A stretch of 64,000 nt of DNA, taken from NCBI RefSeq assembly GCF_027922365.1, contig NZ_BSFN01000005.1, positions 124,001 through 188,000 of the forward strand. The letters run 5' to 3'. The position numbers were made by a program, and so were the translations under genes. Source of the stretch: Pseudomonas turukhanskensis. Its GTDB lineage: Bacteria; Pseudomonadota; Gammaproteobacteria; Pseudomonadales; Pseudomonadaceae. Positions 49,853 to 63,212 of this stretch are shown here, piece by piece. The first letter of the stretch is position 1; the number at the start of each line of letters is the position of its first letter. The notes under the pieces are model-generated. The model had not been told where the DNA came from and ran no database searches. It saw nothing but the letters and a program-made list of their open reading frames with translations.

Positions 49853-51037
49853 TTAATCAGCCTGACGACGCAGGAATGCCGGAATATCCAGGTAATCCAG
49901 ATCGTCCTGTGCGTTCAGCTTGGCTGCAGCAGCTGCGCCGGCGTGAGCCTGGTTGCGCATGACGGTCGGACGATCCAGATCGCGGTAGTTCACCGCCGGC
50001 TGTTCGTTGCGTGGTGCAGCGGCAGACGGCATGGCCGCTGTTTGCACGGTATTGTCGATAACCTTGACCGGCTTCTCGATTTTCGCGCCCAGGCCCGTGG
50101 CCACAACGGTCACGTGCAATTCGTCGCGCATATCCGGGTCGATTACGGTGCCGACCTTGACGGTCGCTTGCTCGGAAGCGAACTGCTCAATGATGTTACC
50201 CACGTCCGAGTACTCACCCAGAGACAGGTCAGGACCAGCGGTGATGTTCACCAGAATGCCGCGCGCGCCTTGCAGGTTCACGTCTTCGAGTAGCGGGTTG
50301 CGGATCGCCGCTTCGGTGGCTTCACGTGCACGGTTCGGACCGCTGGCGCAGCCAGTGCCCATCATTGCCATGCCCATTTCGCTCATCACGGTTTTCACGT
50401 CGGCGAAGTCGACGTTGATCATGCCCGGACGCTTGATGATGTCGGAGATACCGCGAACGGCACCGGCCAGTACATCGTCGGCCTTGGCGAAAGCCGACAG
50501 CAGGCTGGCGTCTTTGCCCAGGATGGTCAGCAGTTTTTCGTTCGGGATGGTGATCAGCGAGTCAACACTCATCGACAGCGCGCGGATGCCTTCTTCGGCA
50601 ATCAGCATGCGCTTGCGGCCTTCGAACGGGAACGGACGGGTTACCACCGCAACCGTGAGAATGCCCATTTCCTTGGCCACTTCAGCAATGATCGGCGCCG
50701 CACCGGTACCGGTACCGCCGCCCATGCCAGTGGTGATGAAGACCATGTCGGTGCCTTGCAGCACTTCGGCGATACGCTCGCGGTCTTCCATGGCAGCCTG
50801 ACGGCCGACTTCCGGGTTAGCCCCGGCGCCCAGCCCCTTGGTGACACCGGTGCCCAGCTGCAGCACGGTACGCGCGCCGACATTTTTCAATGCCTGGGCG
50901 TCGGTGTTGGCGCAGATGAACTCAACGCCTTCAATGTTGTTTTTGGCCATATGGTTAACAGCGTTACCGCCGCCGCCACCCACACCGATGACCTTGATAA
51001 CTGCGCTTTGCGGGATATTGTCTACGAGCTCGAACAT
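49853..51037 (-). CDS. ftsZ: Cell division GTPase FtsZ
   Basis: The 394-residue tubulin homologue that forms the Z ring. The GTP-binding G-box GGGTGTG is at 106-112, and the T7 loop region is in NVDFADVKTVMSEMGMAMMG. A variable linker follows, then the C-terminal peptide DYLDIPAFLRRQAD that docks FtsA and ZipA. ATG 51037 has a very strong AAAGGAGAGGGG site, consistent with high expression. Confidence 0.99.
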   Translation of the reverse strand: MFELVDNIPQSAVIKVIGVGGGGGNAVNHMAKNNIEGVEFICANTDAQALKNVGARTVLQLGTGVTKGLGAGANPEVGRQAAMEDRERIAEVLQGTDMVFITTGMGGGTGTGAAPIIAEVAKEMGILTVAVVTRPFPFEGRKRMLIAEEGIRALSMSVDSLITIPNEKLLTILGKDASLLSAFAKADDVLAGAVRGISDIIKRPGMINVDFADVKTVMSEMGMAMMGTGCASGPNRAREATEAAIRNPLLEDVNLQGARGILVNITAGPDLSLGEYSDVGNIIEQFASEQATVKVGTVIDPDMRDELHVTVVATGLGAKIEKPVKVIDNTVQTAAMPSAAAPRNEQPAVNYRDLDRPTVMRNQAHAGAAAAAKLNAQDDLDYLDIPAFLRRQAD

Positions 51038-51093
51038 GGTCCCCTCTCCTTTGCTTTTCTAGTTGTAACGCCTACAGCACACGCGGTTTAACA

Positions 51094-52341
51094 TCAGAAA
51101 TTGCCCTGGACCCAGCGTTTAAGCCGCTCCAGTACAGGTGTCTTTGGTTCGTCGTTGTAGCTGCTGCCGCCCGACAGCGAGATGCCGTCGTTCTGCTTTT
51201 GCAGCCCGTACATGAGCAAGCCCACGCCGGTCGAATAAATCGGGTTGTGCACCACATCGGCCAGGCCTTTGATGCCTTGCGGCATGCCCAGGCGCACCGG
51301 CATGTGGAAAATCTCTTCGGCCAGTTCCACCGCGCCTTCCATCTTGGAAGTACCGCCGGTGAGCACGATGCCGGCCGGAATCAGGTCTTCGTAGCCGCTG
51401 CGACGCAGCTCGGCCTGTACCAGGGTGAACAGTTCGTCGTAACGCGGCTCGACCACTTCGGCCAGCGACTGGCGCGACAGGTCGCGCGGTGGGCGATCAC
51501 CCACGCTCGGCACCTTGATGGTTTCGCCGGCGCCGGCCAGTTTGGCCAGGGCGCAGGCATAGCGAATCTTGATTTCTTCGGCGTACTGGGTCGGCGTACG
51601 CAGCGCCATGGCGATGTCGTTGGTCACCTGGTCGCCGGCAATCGGGATCACCGCCGTGTGGCGAATCGCGCCCTCGGTGAAGATTGCGATATCAGTGGTG
51701 CCGCCGCCGATATCCACCAGGCACACGCCCAGCTCTTTCTCGTCATCGGTCAACACGGCGTAAGCCGAGGCCAACTGCTCGAGAATGATGTCGTCCACTT
51801 CCAGGCCACAGCGGCGTACGCACTTCTCGATGTTCTGCGCCGCGTTTACCGCGCAGGTCACCACGTGGACCTTGGCTTCCAGACGCACGCCCGACATGCC
51901 CAGCGGCTCACGCACGCCTTCCTGGTTATCGATCACGTAATCCTGCGGCAAGGTGTGCAGTACGCGCTGGTCGGCGGGAATGGCCACGGCCTGGGCGGCA
52001 TCAAGCACACGCTCAAGGTCTGCCTGACTCACTTCGCGATCGCGAATGGCGACGATGCCGTGGGAGTTCAGGCTACGGATATGGTTGCCCGCCACACCGA
52101 CGAAGGCCGAGTGAATACGGCAGCCAGCCATCATCTGCGCTTCCTCGATGGCGCGCTGAATCGACTGCACGGTGGACTCGATATTCACCACCACGCCCTT
52201 CTTCAGGCCGCGGGACGGGTGAGTACCGATACCAACGATTTCCAGCTGGCCGTCAGATGTGACTTCGCCTACCAGCGCCACCACCTTGGAGGTGCCGATA
52301 TCGAGGCCGACGATCATCTTGCCGCTCTGCACGTTTGCCAT
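51094..52341 (-). CDS. ftsA: Cell division protein FtsA
   Basis: A 415-residue actin-fold ATPase tethering FtsZ to the membrane. Phosphate loops KMIVGLDIGTSKVVALVGE and VDIGGGTTDIAIF, plus VLTGGTSKMEG, are visible. The C-terminal amphipathic helix VLERLKRWVQGNF is the membrane-targeting sequence. ATG 52341 has AGGAGAAGG. It lies between ftsQ and ftsZ. Confidence 0.98.
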   Translation of the reverse strand: MANVQSGKMIVGLDIGTSKVVALVGEVTSDGQLEIVGIGTHPSRGLKKGVVVNIESTVQSIQRAIEEAQMMAGCRIHSAFVGVAGNHIRSLNSHGIVAIRDREVSQADLERVLDAAQAVAIPADQRVLHTLPQDYVIDNQEGVREPLGMSGVRLEAKVHVVTCAVNAAQNIEKCVRRCGLEVDDIILEQLASAYAVLTDDEKELGVCLVDIGGGTTDIAIFTEGAIRHTAVIPIAGDQVTNDIAMALRTPTQYAEEIKIRYACALAKLAGAGETIKVPSVGDRPPRDLSRQSLAEVVEPRYDELFTLVQAELRRSGYEDLIPAGIVLTGGTSKMEGAVELAEEIFHMPVRLGMPQGIKGLADVVHNPIYSTGVGLLMYGLQKQNDGISLSGGSSYNDEPKTPVLERLKRWVQGNF

Positions 52342-52360
52342 GTTGCTGCCTTCTCCTAAT

Positions 52361-53239
52361 TCACTTCTGTGCGACGGTTTTGTCCGTCGCCGGCGCAATC
52401 GGTTCACGCCACGCAACGGCAAGGCCGTTGGAGTAGCGCAGGTCGATGCGCGAAATATTGGTGATCTGGTCTTTCAAACTCTTGTCGTAGATGGTCACGA
52501 ACCGGCGCATTTTTTCGACCAGATGGTCGCGACCCAGCAACAACTCAATACTTTGTCCGGTGTTGTTCACCCCGGTGGTGAGGAACCAGCTGCCGCGCTC
52601 ACGCAGCTCCAGGCGCGCCACCGAAAAGCCCAGCGGGCGCAGCATCTGGCTGAGCATCTGGTAGCGCTGCATCACATCTTCCTGGGCGCGCTGCGGGCCC
52701 ACCAGCTGCGGCAAATTCTCGTAATTGGCCAGCTCACGGGGGGTGAAAGCCTGACCTTGGTTGTTCAACAGCGCTTCGTCACCCCAACGGGCGACTGGCA
52801 ATTGTTCTTCCAGCGAAATGGTCACGGTGTCCGGCCACACGCGACGCACTTCGGCGTGGGCGATCCACGGCATGTTTTCCAGTTCGGCACGCATGCCGGC
52901 CAAATCGACGGTAAAGAAGCTCGACGCCACGAATGGTGCGATCCGTTGCTGCACTGCCTGCTGGCTGATATAACTGAGCTCGCCCTGCACGCTGATCCTG
53001 GCAATCGGCCGGTCGGCATACGGCAGCAGGCGCTGGGCCGCTTCGTAGGTACCAAAGCCGAGGGCCAGCAACAGCACCGGCCAGAGCACGCGCTTGATCG
53101 CCGAAAAACTCGGCTTGGGCACGCGCACCGACAACGGTTCCTTGGCCACCATCCGGCTGGCACCCCGCTGCACCGGCTTGCGTGGCAAAGCGCCGCGGCC
53201 GGGAACAGGTTGCTGATGACGGAGGGTTGCGCCGTGCAT
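52361..53239 (-). CDS. ftsQ: Cell division protein FtsQ
   Basis: A 292-residue bitopic division protein that bridges early and late divisome proteins. A cytoplasmic tail of about 50 basic residues and one membrane segment (about 50-70) are followed by a POTRA domain ([23 protein letters not shown]) and a beta domain with [26 protein letters not shown] 53239 lies 4 bases beyond the ddlB stop codon; an in-frame TTG at 53257 would overlap ddlB. Confidence 0.96.
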   Translation of the reverse strand: MHGATLRHQQPVPGRGALPRKPVQRGASRMVAKEPLSVRVPKPSFSAIKRVLWPVLLLALGFGTYEAAQRLLPYADRPIARISVQGELSYISQQAVQQRIAPFVASSFFTVDLAGMRAELENMPWIAHAEVRRVWPDTVTISLEEQLPVARWGDEALLNNQGQAFTPRELANYENLPQLVGPQRAQEDVMQRYQMLSQMLRPLGFSVARLELRERGSWFLTTGVNNTGQSIELLLGRDHLVEKMRRFVTIYDKSLKDQITNISRIDLRYSNGLAVAWREPIAPATDKTVAQK

Positions 53240-53243
53240 GGTC

Positions 53244-55631
<2,388 letters not shown>

Positions 55632-55639
<8 letters not shown>

Positions 55640-56702
55640 GGGCCACCTCCAGGCAGATGTCGACAACGGCGCGGGTCGCGTCGGGCTTGGACAGGCGGCG
55701 AGCAGTGCTGGCCATGTAAATCAGACGTTCGGGATGCATCAAAACCTCAGTCAGGCGCTCGGCCAGTTCAGCGGCGCCAGTAGTCGCTTGCGGCAGCAGG
55801 AAGGCAGCACCTTCACGCGCCAGATAATCGGCATTGCGGGTCTGGTGATCGTCGATGGCGTGCGGCAATGGCACCAGCATCGACGGCAGCCCGGCAGCAG
55901 CCAGTTCACTGATGGTCAGCGCGCCTGCGCGGCACACCACCAGGTCGGCCCAGGCATACGCACCGGCCATGTCTTTGATAAAGGGCGCAACGTGCGCTTG
56001 GACACCGGCGCTCTGATAACGGTCCGTGGTCACTTCATCGTGATTCTTGCCGGACTGGTGCACCACTTCCGGACGGATTTCTGCCGCTACTTCGCGCAGC
56101 GCTTCAGGCAGCAGTTTGTTCAGCGGCTCGGCGCCCAGGCTGCCGCCCAGAATCAGCAACCGCGGGCGACGGCCCTGCAGCGTGTCGCGCGGGGTTTCCA
56201 GAAACAGCTCTTCACGCACCGGGTTGCCGGTGGTGCGGCGTTTGGGCGAGGCCTTGAAAGTATTGGGGAACGCTTCGCACACGCGCGTGGCGAAACGCAC
56301 CAGGCTGCGGTTGGCCGTACCGGCAACCGCATTCTGTTCGTGGATGATCAACGGCACGCCGGCCATCTTCGCCGCCAGGCCGCCCGGGCCGGTGACATAA
56401 CCGCCCATGCCCAGCACACACACTGGCTTGAGCTTGCGCACGATGCGGCGCGCCTGGAACAGCGAGCGCAGCAGGCTGAACGGTGCCTTCAACAGATTGA
56501 CGAAGCCCTTGCCACGCAGCCCGGCCACGTTGATCAGGTGCAGCTCCAGACCGGCTTCGGGCACCAGCTGGTTTTCGATGCCGCGCTGCGTGCCGAGCCA
56601 GTGCACGGTGTAACCGCGTGCCTGGAATTCACGGGCGCAAGCCAGCGCCGGGAACACGTGGCCGCCGGTACCGCCGGCCATGATCAAAACATTAGCGGCC
56701 AT
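55632..56702 (-). CDS. murG: MurG glycosyltransferase (lipid II synthesis)
   Basis: A 356-residue peripheral membrane GT-B enzyme that adds GlcNAc to lipid I. N-terminal [12 protein letters not shown], middle [16 protein letters not shown] and [12 protein letters not shown], and C-terminal [18 protein letters not shown] for UDP-sugar binding. ATG 56702 has AAGGAGG; a 44-residue upstream extension overlapping ftsW is rejected. It overlaps ftsW by 11 bases. Confidence 0.98.
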
Positions 56703-57942
56703 GGACCACCTCCTTGGACGCTTTGTTGCCGGGCGCATCTTCGGCGAAATCGCTCTCGACGAAATCGACATCCTCGCTGCCCAGAATGGTGCGGCGCTCC
56801 CACTCGATCCGCAGCAGCAACCCGAGGCAGGCACAGCAGATCACCAACGAGCTGCCGCCGTAGCTGAGGAACGGCAAGGTCAGGCCCTTGGTGGGCAGCA
56901 AGCCGACGTTCACACCGATATTGATCAGAAACTGACCAATCCACAGGAACGCCAGGCCATAGGCGACATACGCTGCGAAGAACTGCTTGGCCTTCTCGGC
57001 CCACAGGCCGATGTACAGCGCGCGCACGCTGACGAATACAAATAGCGCCACGGTGGCCAGTGACCCGAACAGACCAAGCTCTTCGGCCAGCACGGAATAC
57101 ACGAAGTCGGTGTGCGCTTCGGGCAGGTAAAACTGCTTTTGAATGCTGTTGCCCAGGCCTACGCCCAGCCACTGGCCGCGACCAAACGCAATCAGCGCTT
57201 GGGTGAGCTGGTAACCGGAACCGAACTGGTCGGCCCACGGGTCGGTAAAGGTCACCAAGCGCGCCATCCGATAGGGTTGCGCCTGCACCAGCACGAACAC
57301 CGCCGCCACCGCCAGGGCCACCATCAGCGAGAAGCGGAACAGGCCGACGCCGCCGAGGAACAACATGGCCGCCGCCGCGCCCATCAGTACCACGGTGGCA
57401 CCGAAGTCCGGCTCCATCAGCAGCAGGCCAGCCATCGGCAGCAGGACAATGAAGGGCTTGAAGAAGCCCATCCAGCTTTCGCGCACTTCTTCCTGCCGGC
57501 GCACGAGATAGCCGGCCAGATAAATCACGGCGAAGACCTTGGCGATTTCCGAGGGCTGCACGTTGAAGGCACCGAAGCCAATCCAGCGCATCGAACCGTT
57601 CACTTCCCGGCCAATGCCCGGCACCAATACCAGCACCAGCAAACCGAAAGCCACCACCAGCAAGGTGCCGCCCATGCGCTGCCAGGTGGCCAGCGGAATC
57701 ACCATCATCAAACCGGCGGCACCGAGGCCGATGGTCATATAAATAAGGTGGCGGATCATGTGGTAGAACGGGTTGCCGGTCTGCACCGCCGCCACTTCCG
57801 TGGACGCCGAGGTAATCATCACCAGGCCAAGGCCCAGCAGCGCCAGGCAACCGGCCAGCAGCGGAAAGTCCAGGTCGATGCCGCGACGGCTGAACAGAGG
57901 CGACGGGTACGGGCGCAGAATGCTGAGCAGACGGGCGAGCAT
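56692..57942 (-). CDS. ftsW: FtsW, septal peptidoglycan glycosyltransferase (SEDS)
   Basis: A 416-residue polytopic SEDS protein (about ten membrane segments) that polymerises septal peptidoglycan with FtsI. SEDS signatures: GSMRWIGFGAFNVQPSEIAK, MEPDFGATVV and GLLPTKGLTLPFLSYGGSS. ATG 57942 overlaps the murD stop by one base (TGATG). Intact. Confidence 0.98.
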   Translation of the reverse strand: MLARLLSILRPYPSPLFSRRGIDLDFPLLAGCLALLGLGLVMITSASTEVAAVQTGNPFYHMIRHLIYMTIGLGAAGLMMVIPLATWQRMGGTLLVVAFGLLVLVLVPGIGREVNGSMRWIGFGAFNVQPSEIAKVFAVIYLAGYLVRRQEEVRESWMGFFKPFIVLLPMAGLLLMEPDFGATVVLMGAAAAMLFLGGVGLFRFSLMVALAVAAVFVLVQAQPYRMARLVTFTDPWADQFGSGYQLTQALIAFGRGQWLGVGLGNSIQKQFYLPEAHTDFVYSVLAEELGLFGSLATVALFVFVSVRALYIGLWAEKAKQFFAAYVAYGLAFLWIGQFLINIGVNVGLLPTKGLTLPFLSYGGSSLVICCACLGLLLRIEWERRTILGSEDVDFVESDFAEDAPGNKASKEVVHGR

Positions 57943-59291
57943 CAGTTCAGCCCCCCTACCGCTTGGGCAAACAGACGCCCGCGCTCTTCGAAGTTCTTGA
58001 ACATATCCAGGCTGGCGCAGGCCGGCGACAGCAGCACGGCGTCGCCGCTTTGCGCCAGTTCAGCGGCCTTGGCCACCGACTCATCCAGGGTTTGCACGCG
58101 AATCAGCGGCACGCCGGTATCGGCCAGTACGTCAGCCAGCAACGGGGCATCACGGCCCAGCAATATTACCGCGCGGCAATGGGCGGTTACCGGCGCACGC
58201 AAGGCCGAGAAGTCGGCACCTTTGCCGTCACCGCCGGCCACCAGCAGCAGCTTGCCTTCGATATCCGCACCCAGACCTTCGATGGCAGCCAAGGCGGCGC
58301 CGACGTTGGTGGCTTTGGAGTCGTCGTAGTAACTCACGCCATTGCGCTCACGCAGCCACTGGCAACGGTGCGCCAGACCGGTGAAGTCGCGCAGAGCTTG
58401 CAACATCGGCTCAAACGGCAGACCCACGGCATGGCCCAGGGCCAGAGCGGCCAGAGCATTGGCCTGGTTATGGGCGCCGCGCACTTTCAGCTCACGGGCT
58501 GGCATCAGCGTGTCGAACTGGAAGGCCAGGTATTTTTCACCCTGCTCTTCCAGCAAGCCGAAGCCTTTGAAGTCAGGTTTGTTCAGGCCGAAGGTCCAGC
58601 ACGGGGTGTTGTCGCCAATCAGCGGACGGGACAAGCCGTCCTGACGATTGACCACAACCTGCCTCGCGCCGCGGAAAATGCGGTGTTTGGCCAAGTGATA
58701 GGCCGGCAGACCGCTGTAACGGTCCATATGGTCTTCGCTGATATTCAGCACCGTGGCCACTTCGGCATTCAGTTGGTCGGTGGTTTCCAGCTGGAAACTC
58801 GACAGCTCGATCACGTACAGCTCGACGTCATCGCTAAGTAGATCCAGCGCCGGCGTGCCGAGGTTACCGCCCACTGCCACCCGTTTGCCGGCTGCCGCAG
58901 CCATCTCGCCCACCAGCGTGGTGACCGTGCTTTTCGCATTGGAGCCGGTGATGGCCACGATCGGCGCCTTGGCGTGACGGGCAAACAGTTCGATATCGCC
59001 CAGCAGTTTTACGCCTCGGGCGGCAGCGGCCTGCAATGCGGGGGTGGCCAGGGCCAGGCCCGGGCTCACGTAAAGCTCATCGGCGCGGCACAGGAACTCG
59101 ACGTCCAGCTCGCCACAACGCACTTCTACCTGCGGGTACTGGGCGCGAATGGCGGCCAGCTCCGGCGGGTTCTCGCGCGTGTCGGCCACGGCGAAGCGGA
59201 TGCCCTGGCGTGCGAGGAAACGCACCAGGGACATGCCGCTCTTGCCGAGGCCGACAACGATGCGGAAGTGGTCAGAAGCGATGAGGCTCAT
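57942..59291 (-). CDS. murD: UDP-N-acetylmuramoylalanine--D-glutamate ligase MurD
   Basis: A 449-residue Mur ligase adding D-Glu. Signatures: GLGKSGMSLVRFLARQG, ITGSNAKSTVTTLVGEM (ATP loop, serine in the second position as in Pseudomonas MurD), NISEDHMDRY and YYDDSKATNVGAAL. ATG 59291 has AGGA upstream. Between mraY and ftsW. Confidence 0.98.
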   Translation of the reverse strand: MSLIASDHFRIVVGLGKSGMSLVRFLARQGIRFAVADTRENPPELAAIRAQYPQVEVRCGELDVEFLCRADELYVSPGLALATPALQAAAARGVKLLGDIELFARHAKAPIVAITGSNAKSTVTTLVGEMAAAAGKRVAVGGNLGTPALDLLSDDVELYVIELSSFQLETTDQLNAEVATVLNISEDHMDRYSGLPAYHLAKHRIFRGARQVVVNRQDGLSRPLIGDNTPCWTFGLNKPDFKGFGLLEEQGEKYLAFQFDTLMPARELKVRGAHNQANALAALALGHAVGLPFEPMLQALRDFTGLAHRCQWLRERNGVSYYDDSKATNVGAALAAIEGLGADIEGKLLLVAGGDGKGADFSALRAPVTAHCRAVILLGRDAPLLADVLADTGVPLIRVQTLDESVAKAAELAQSGDAVLLSPACASLDMFKNFEERGRLFAQAVGGLN

Positions 59292-59305
59292 TCGGGTCCT
59301 TGTCC

Positions 59306-60388
59306 TTAACGCAGTTTCAGGGTGGCGAGGCCGACCAACACCAGAATTACGGTGATGATCCAGAAGCGCACGATTACGCGCGGCTCAGGCCAGCCTTTGA
59401 GTTCAAAGTGGTGATGGATCGGCGCCATGCGGAACACGCGCTTGCCGGTGAGCTTGAACGAGGCCACCTGAATCACCACGGAAAGGGTTTCCATCACGAA
59501 CACACCGCCCATGATGAACAGCACGATTTCCTGGCGGACGATCACGGCAATGGTGCCCAGCGCAGCGCCGAGCGCCAGCGCGCCGACGTCGCCCATAAAG
59601 ACCTGTGCCGGGTAGGTGTTGAACCAGAGAAAGCCCAGGCCCGCACCGACCAGCGCCGAGCAGAACACGATCAGCTCTCCCGCGCCCGGCACGTAAGGGA
59701 TCAGCAGGTAATCGGCGAATTTGATGTTGCCCGACAGGTAGCAAAAGATGCCCAGCGCGCCACCGACCATCACGGTCGGCATGATGGCCAGGCCGTCGAG
59801 GCCGTCAGTCAGGTTGACCGCATTGCTGGAGCCGACGATCACGAAGTAGGTCAACACCACGAAGCCCACGCCCAGCGCAATGCTGACGTCTTTGAGCATC
59901 GGCACGATCAGGGTGGTTTCAACGGCGCTTGGCGCCGTCATGTACAGGAAGATCGCCGCGCCCAGGCCAAACACCGACTGCCAGAAATACTTCCAGCGGC
60001 TCGGCAGGCCTTTCGAATTCTTTTCGATCACCTTGCGGTAGTCATCAACCCAGCCGATGCCACCGAACAGCAAGGTGACGACCAGCACCACCCATACATA
60101 GCGGTTGGTCAGGTCTGCCCAGAGCAAGGTGCTGATGGCGATGGCCGACAGAATCAGCGCGCCGCCCATGGTGGGCGTGCCGGATTTGGACAGGTGCGAC
60201 TGCGGGCCGTCATTGCGCACGGCCTGGCCGATCTGGCGAATCTGCAGGGTACGAATCATCCAGGGGCCCAGCCACAGCGACAGCGACAAGGCGGTCAACA
60301 CACCCAGAATCCCGCGCAGGGTCAGGTATTGAAAGACCGCGAAGCCCTTGTAGAACTGTTGCAGATACTCGGCCAACAGCAGCAGCAT
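59306..60388 (-). CDS. mraY: Phospho-N-acetylmuramoyl-pentapeptide transferase MraY
   Basis: A 360-residue inner-membrane enzyme making lipid I. About ten membrane segments; signatures [28 protein letters not shown] and [16 protein letters not shown] 60388 directly abuts the murF stop codon (TAA then ATG). Full length. Confidence 0.99.
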   Translation of the reverse strand: MLLLLAEYLQQFYKGFAVFQYLTLRGILGVLTALSLSLWLGPWMIRTLQIRQIGQAVRNDGPQSHLSKSGTPTMGGALILSAIAISTLLWADLTNRYVWVVLVVTLLFGGIGWVDDYRKVIEKNSKGLPSRWKYFWQSVFGLGAAIFLYMTAPSAVETTLIVPMLKDVSIALGVGFVVLTYFVIVGSSNAVNLTDGLDGLAIMPTVMVGGALGIFCYLSGNIKFADYLLIPYVPGAGELIVFCSALVGAGLGFLWFNTYPAQVFMGDVGALALGAALGTIAVIVRQEIVLFIMGGVFVMETLSVVIQVASFKLTGKRVFRMAPIHHHFELKGWPEPRVIVRFWIITVILVLVGLATLKLR

Positions 60389-61756
60389 TTAATGACTCCC
60401 CTGGGTGCCGCACAAAGCGGCAACGACGTTTTCCATCGCTGCGCTGCGCGAGCCTTTAATTAGAATGGTGGTGTTGCCAGGCTCAGCACTGACGGCGGTG
60501 ATCAGGCTGGCCTGATCGGCAAAGTGCTGGCCATTAGCGCCGAAGGCGGCAACGGCATGCGCCATGTTCGGGCCGACGGCATAAAGAGCATCGATTTTTC
60601 CGGCGGCGTAGGCGCCGACATCGCGGTGGCCCTGTTCGGCCCACTCGCCCAGCTCGCCTATATCACCCAGAACCAGAACGGTCCGGCCGGAGAAGGCGGC
60701 GAGTATATCAATGGCGGCGCACATGGAAGTCGGGTTGGCGTTGTAGGTATCGTCGATCACCCGCGCGCCATTGGTCGCCAACTGCGCTACGGCGCGGCCT
60801 TTGACCGGCAGCACGTTTTCCAGCCCCGCCTTGATACTGACCAACGGCATGCCCAGCGCTGACGCTGCCGCCGCTGACGCCAATGCATTGGCGACGTTGT
60901 GATTACCGAGCAGATTGAGCTGCACAGTGGTCGAGCCGAGGGCACAGTTGAGGGTGAACGACGGGCAACCACGGGCGTCGCGGCCCAGGTCGCTGGCGTA
61001 GAAGTCGGCCTCGCTGTTGCTCAGGGCAAAGCTCACAACCTTGCGCAGGCCCGCGCGCACTTTCCAGATGCCGAACGCCTTGTCATCGAGGTTGAGCACG
61101 GCGATGCCACTGCTGCTCAGGCCGTCGATGATTTCGCCTTTGGCCTGGACGATCTTGTCTGCGCCACCGAACTCGCCGATATGGGCGGTGCCGGCATTGT
61201 TCAGCACTGCCACCTGTGGCTTGGCCAGGCTAACGGTGTAGGCGATCTCGCCGACGCGGTTGGCGCCCAACTCGATCACCGCACCTTGGTGTTCCGCGTC
61301 CAGCTCAAGCAGGGTAAGCGGTACGCCAAGGTCGTTGTTCAGGTTGCCACGGGTGGCCAATACCGGGCCGCTGACGCCGGCACGCAGGATACTGGCGAGC
61401 ATTTCCTTGACCGTGGTTTTGCCGCTGGAACCAGTGATGGCCGCCAGTGGGCCGGTGTAGGCCTGACGATTGAGTGCCGCCAATTGGCCCAGCGCCTGGC
61501 GGGTATCGGCCACCACCAACTGGGGAATGCTGACGCCCACGGTTTCGCGCTCGACCAGTGCTGCAACTGCGCCCTTCTGGGTGACTTCCTGCAAATAGCT
61601 GTGGCCGTCGAAGCGCGGGCCGGTCAGAGCAACAAACAGCTGGCCCGGCTTGATGGCGCGGCTGTCGGTGCTCACGGCGCTGAAGGTGGCATCGGCGCCA
61701 ATCAGGCAGCCGTTCAAGGCATTCACGACTTCGCTCAGACGCAGGGCTTTAAACAT
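60389..61756 (-). CDS. murF: UDP-MurNAc-tripeptide--D-Ala-D-Ala ligase MurF
   Basis: A 455-residue Mur ligase completing the pentapeptide. Signatures: FVALTGPRFDGHSYL, AITGSSGKTTVKEMLASIL (ATP loop), NNDLGVPLTLLEL and DDTYNANPTSM. ATG 61756 overlaps murE by 8 bases with GGGAGG upstream. Confidence 0.98.
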   Translation of the reverse strand: MFKALRLSEVVNALNGCLIGADATFSAVSTDSRAIKPGQLFVALTGPRFDGHSYLQEVTQKGAVAALVERETVGVSIPQLVVADTRQALGQLAALNRQAYTGPLAAITGSSGKTTVKEMLASILRAGVSGPVLATRGNLNNDLGVPLTLLELDAEHQGAVIELGANRVGEIAYTVSLAKPQVAVLNNAGTAHIGEFGGADKIVQAKGEIIDGLSSSGIAVLNLDDKAFGIWKVRAGLRKVVSFALSNSEADFYASDLGRDARGCPSFTLNCALGSTTVQLNLLGNHNVANALASAAAASALGMPLVSIKAGLENVLPVKGRAVAQLATNGARVIDDTYNANPTSMCAAIDILAAFSGRTVLVLGDIGELGEWAEQGHRDVGAYAAGKIDALYAVGPNMAHAVAAFGANGQHFADQASLITAVSAEPGNTTILIKGSRSAAMENVVAALCGTQGSH

Positions 61757-63211
61757 GAGCGGCCTCCCACGCGGCCAGGGCGTTGGTGGCTTGATGCAGA
61801 TCGGAGAACGGCTGACGTTCGCCGTTGATTTCCTGGTAGTCCTCGTGGCCTTTGCCGGCGAGCACGATCACGTCGGCGGCATCGGCAGCGGCGATCAGTT
61901 GGGCAATGGCTTGGCCACGGCCGAACACGAATTGGGCTTTTTCCGGCGCCTTCAGGCCCACACGGATATCGGCAAAGATCTGTTCCGGCGATTCGGTACG
62001 CGGGTTGTCGTCGGTCACCATTACCCCATCGGCCAGACGCTCCACCACTTCGGCCATCAGCGGACGCTTGCCACGGTCACGGTCGCCGCCGCAACCGAAC
62101 AGGCACAGCAGTTTGCCGGTGGCATGCGGGCGCAAGGCAGTCAGGACTTTCTCCAACGCGTCCGGGGTGTGGGCGTAGTCGACCACCACCAGCGGCTTGG
62201 CACCGCCACCCAGGCGCTGCATGCGGCCGGCAGGGCCTTCCAGTTGCGGCAGCACTTTGAGAATTTCGTCCAGCGGGTAGTCCAGGCCGAGCAAGGCACC
62301 GACCACCCCGAGCAAGTTGCTCAGGTTGAAACGGCCGAGCAAGGAACTGCGCAGGCTGCCCTCGCCTTTGGGGGTGACCAGCTTGGCGCGCACGCCGTGG
62401 TCGTCGAACACCGCTTCGCTGCAATAAAGGTAGGCGTTGCGGTCTTCGAGGCTGTAGGTAATCAGGCGCGAGTCATGCTGCTCGGCGGCCAGTTGGCGGC
62501 CAAAGTCGTCGTCCAGATTCAGTACGCGGCAACGCAGGCTCGGCCAGCGGAACAGCTTGGCTTTGGCTTCGCCGTAGGCCTGCATGGAACCGTGGTAGTC
62601 GAGATGATCGCGGGACAGATTGGTGAACACCGCTACGTCGAAGGCCAAGGCGGCCACGCGGCCTTGATCCAGGCCGTGGGACGACACTTCCATTGCCACA
62701 GCGCGCGCGCCAGCCTGTTTCAGATTGGCCAGTACCGCTTGCACGCCGATTGGGTCGGGCGTGGTGTGGCGGCCCTGCTCCAGTTCATTGTGGAAACCGG
62801 TACCAAGCGTGCCGACAATGCCGCAGCGCTCGCCGAAGTGATCCAGCGCCTGGGCAATCAACTGGCTGATGCTGGTTTTGCCGTTGGTACCGGTGACGCC
62901 CACCAGGTGCAGGCCCCGGCTTGGCTCACCATAGAAACGACCGGCAATGGCCGACAGTTGACCGGCTAGGTTTTTCAGCGGCACCAGTTCGGCACCCTGG
63001 GCTTCAATTTTTTGCGCGCCTTCGGCTTCATACGCCACGGCAGCGGCGCCTCGGGCAATGGCGTCAGCAATATGAACGCGGCCGTCCTGCTGACCGCCAG
63101 GCACGGCGAGGAACAGATCGCCCGGGCGCACTTTGCGGCTGTCCAGGGTCAGCTCACGAATGAGTACCGAGCTCTCGGCTTGTGGCAGCAGTTGGTTCAG
63201 TGGCATCGGCA

Positions 63212-63212
<1 letters not shown>
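61749..63212 (-). CDS. murE: UDP-MurNAc-L-Ala-D-Glu--meso-diaminopimelate ligase MurE
   Basis: A 487-residue Mur ligase adding meso-DAP. Signatures: GVTGTNGKTSISQLIAQ (ATP loop), NLSRDHLDYHGSM, and the DAP-selecting DDNPRTESPE. ATG 63212 overlaps the ftsI stop (TAATG); a second in-frame ATG at 63206 is equally possible. Confidence 0.98.

Noticed and set aside
56703..56834. 44-codon N-terminal extension of MurG
   Set aside because: Overlaps ftsW in another frame; ATG 56702 has AAGGAGG and gives the standard MurG start.
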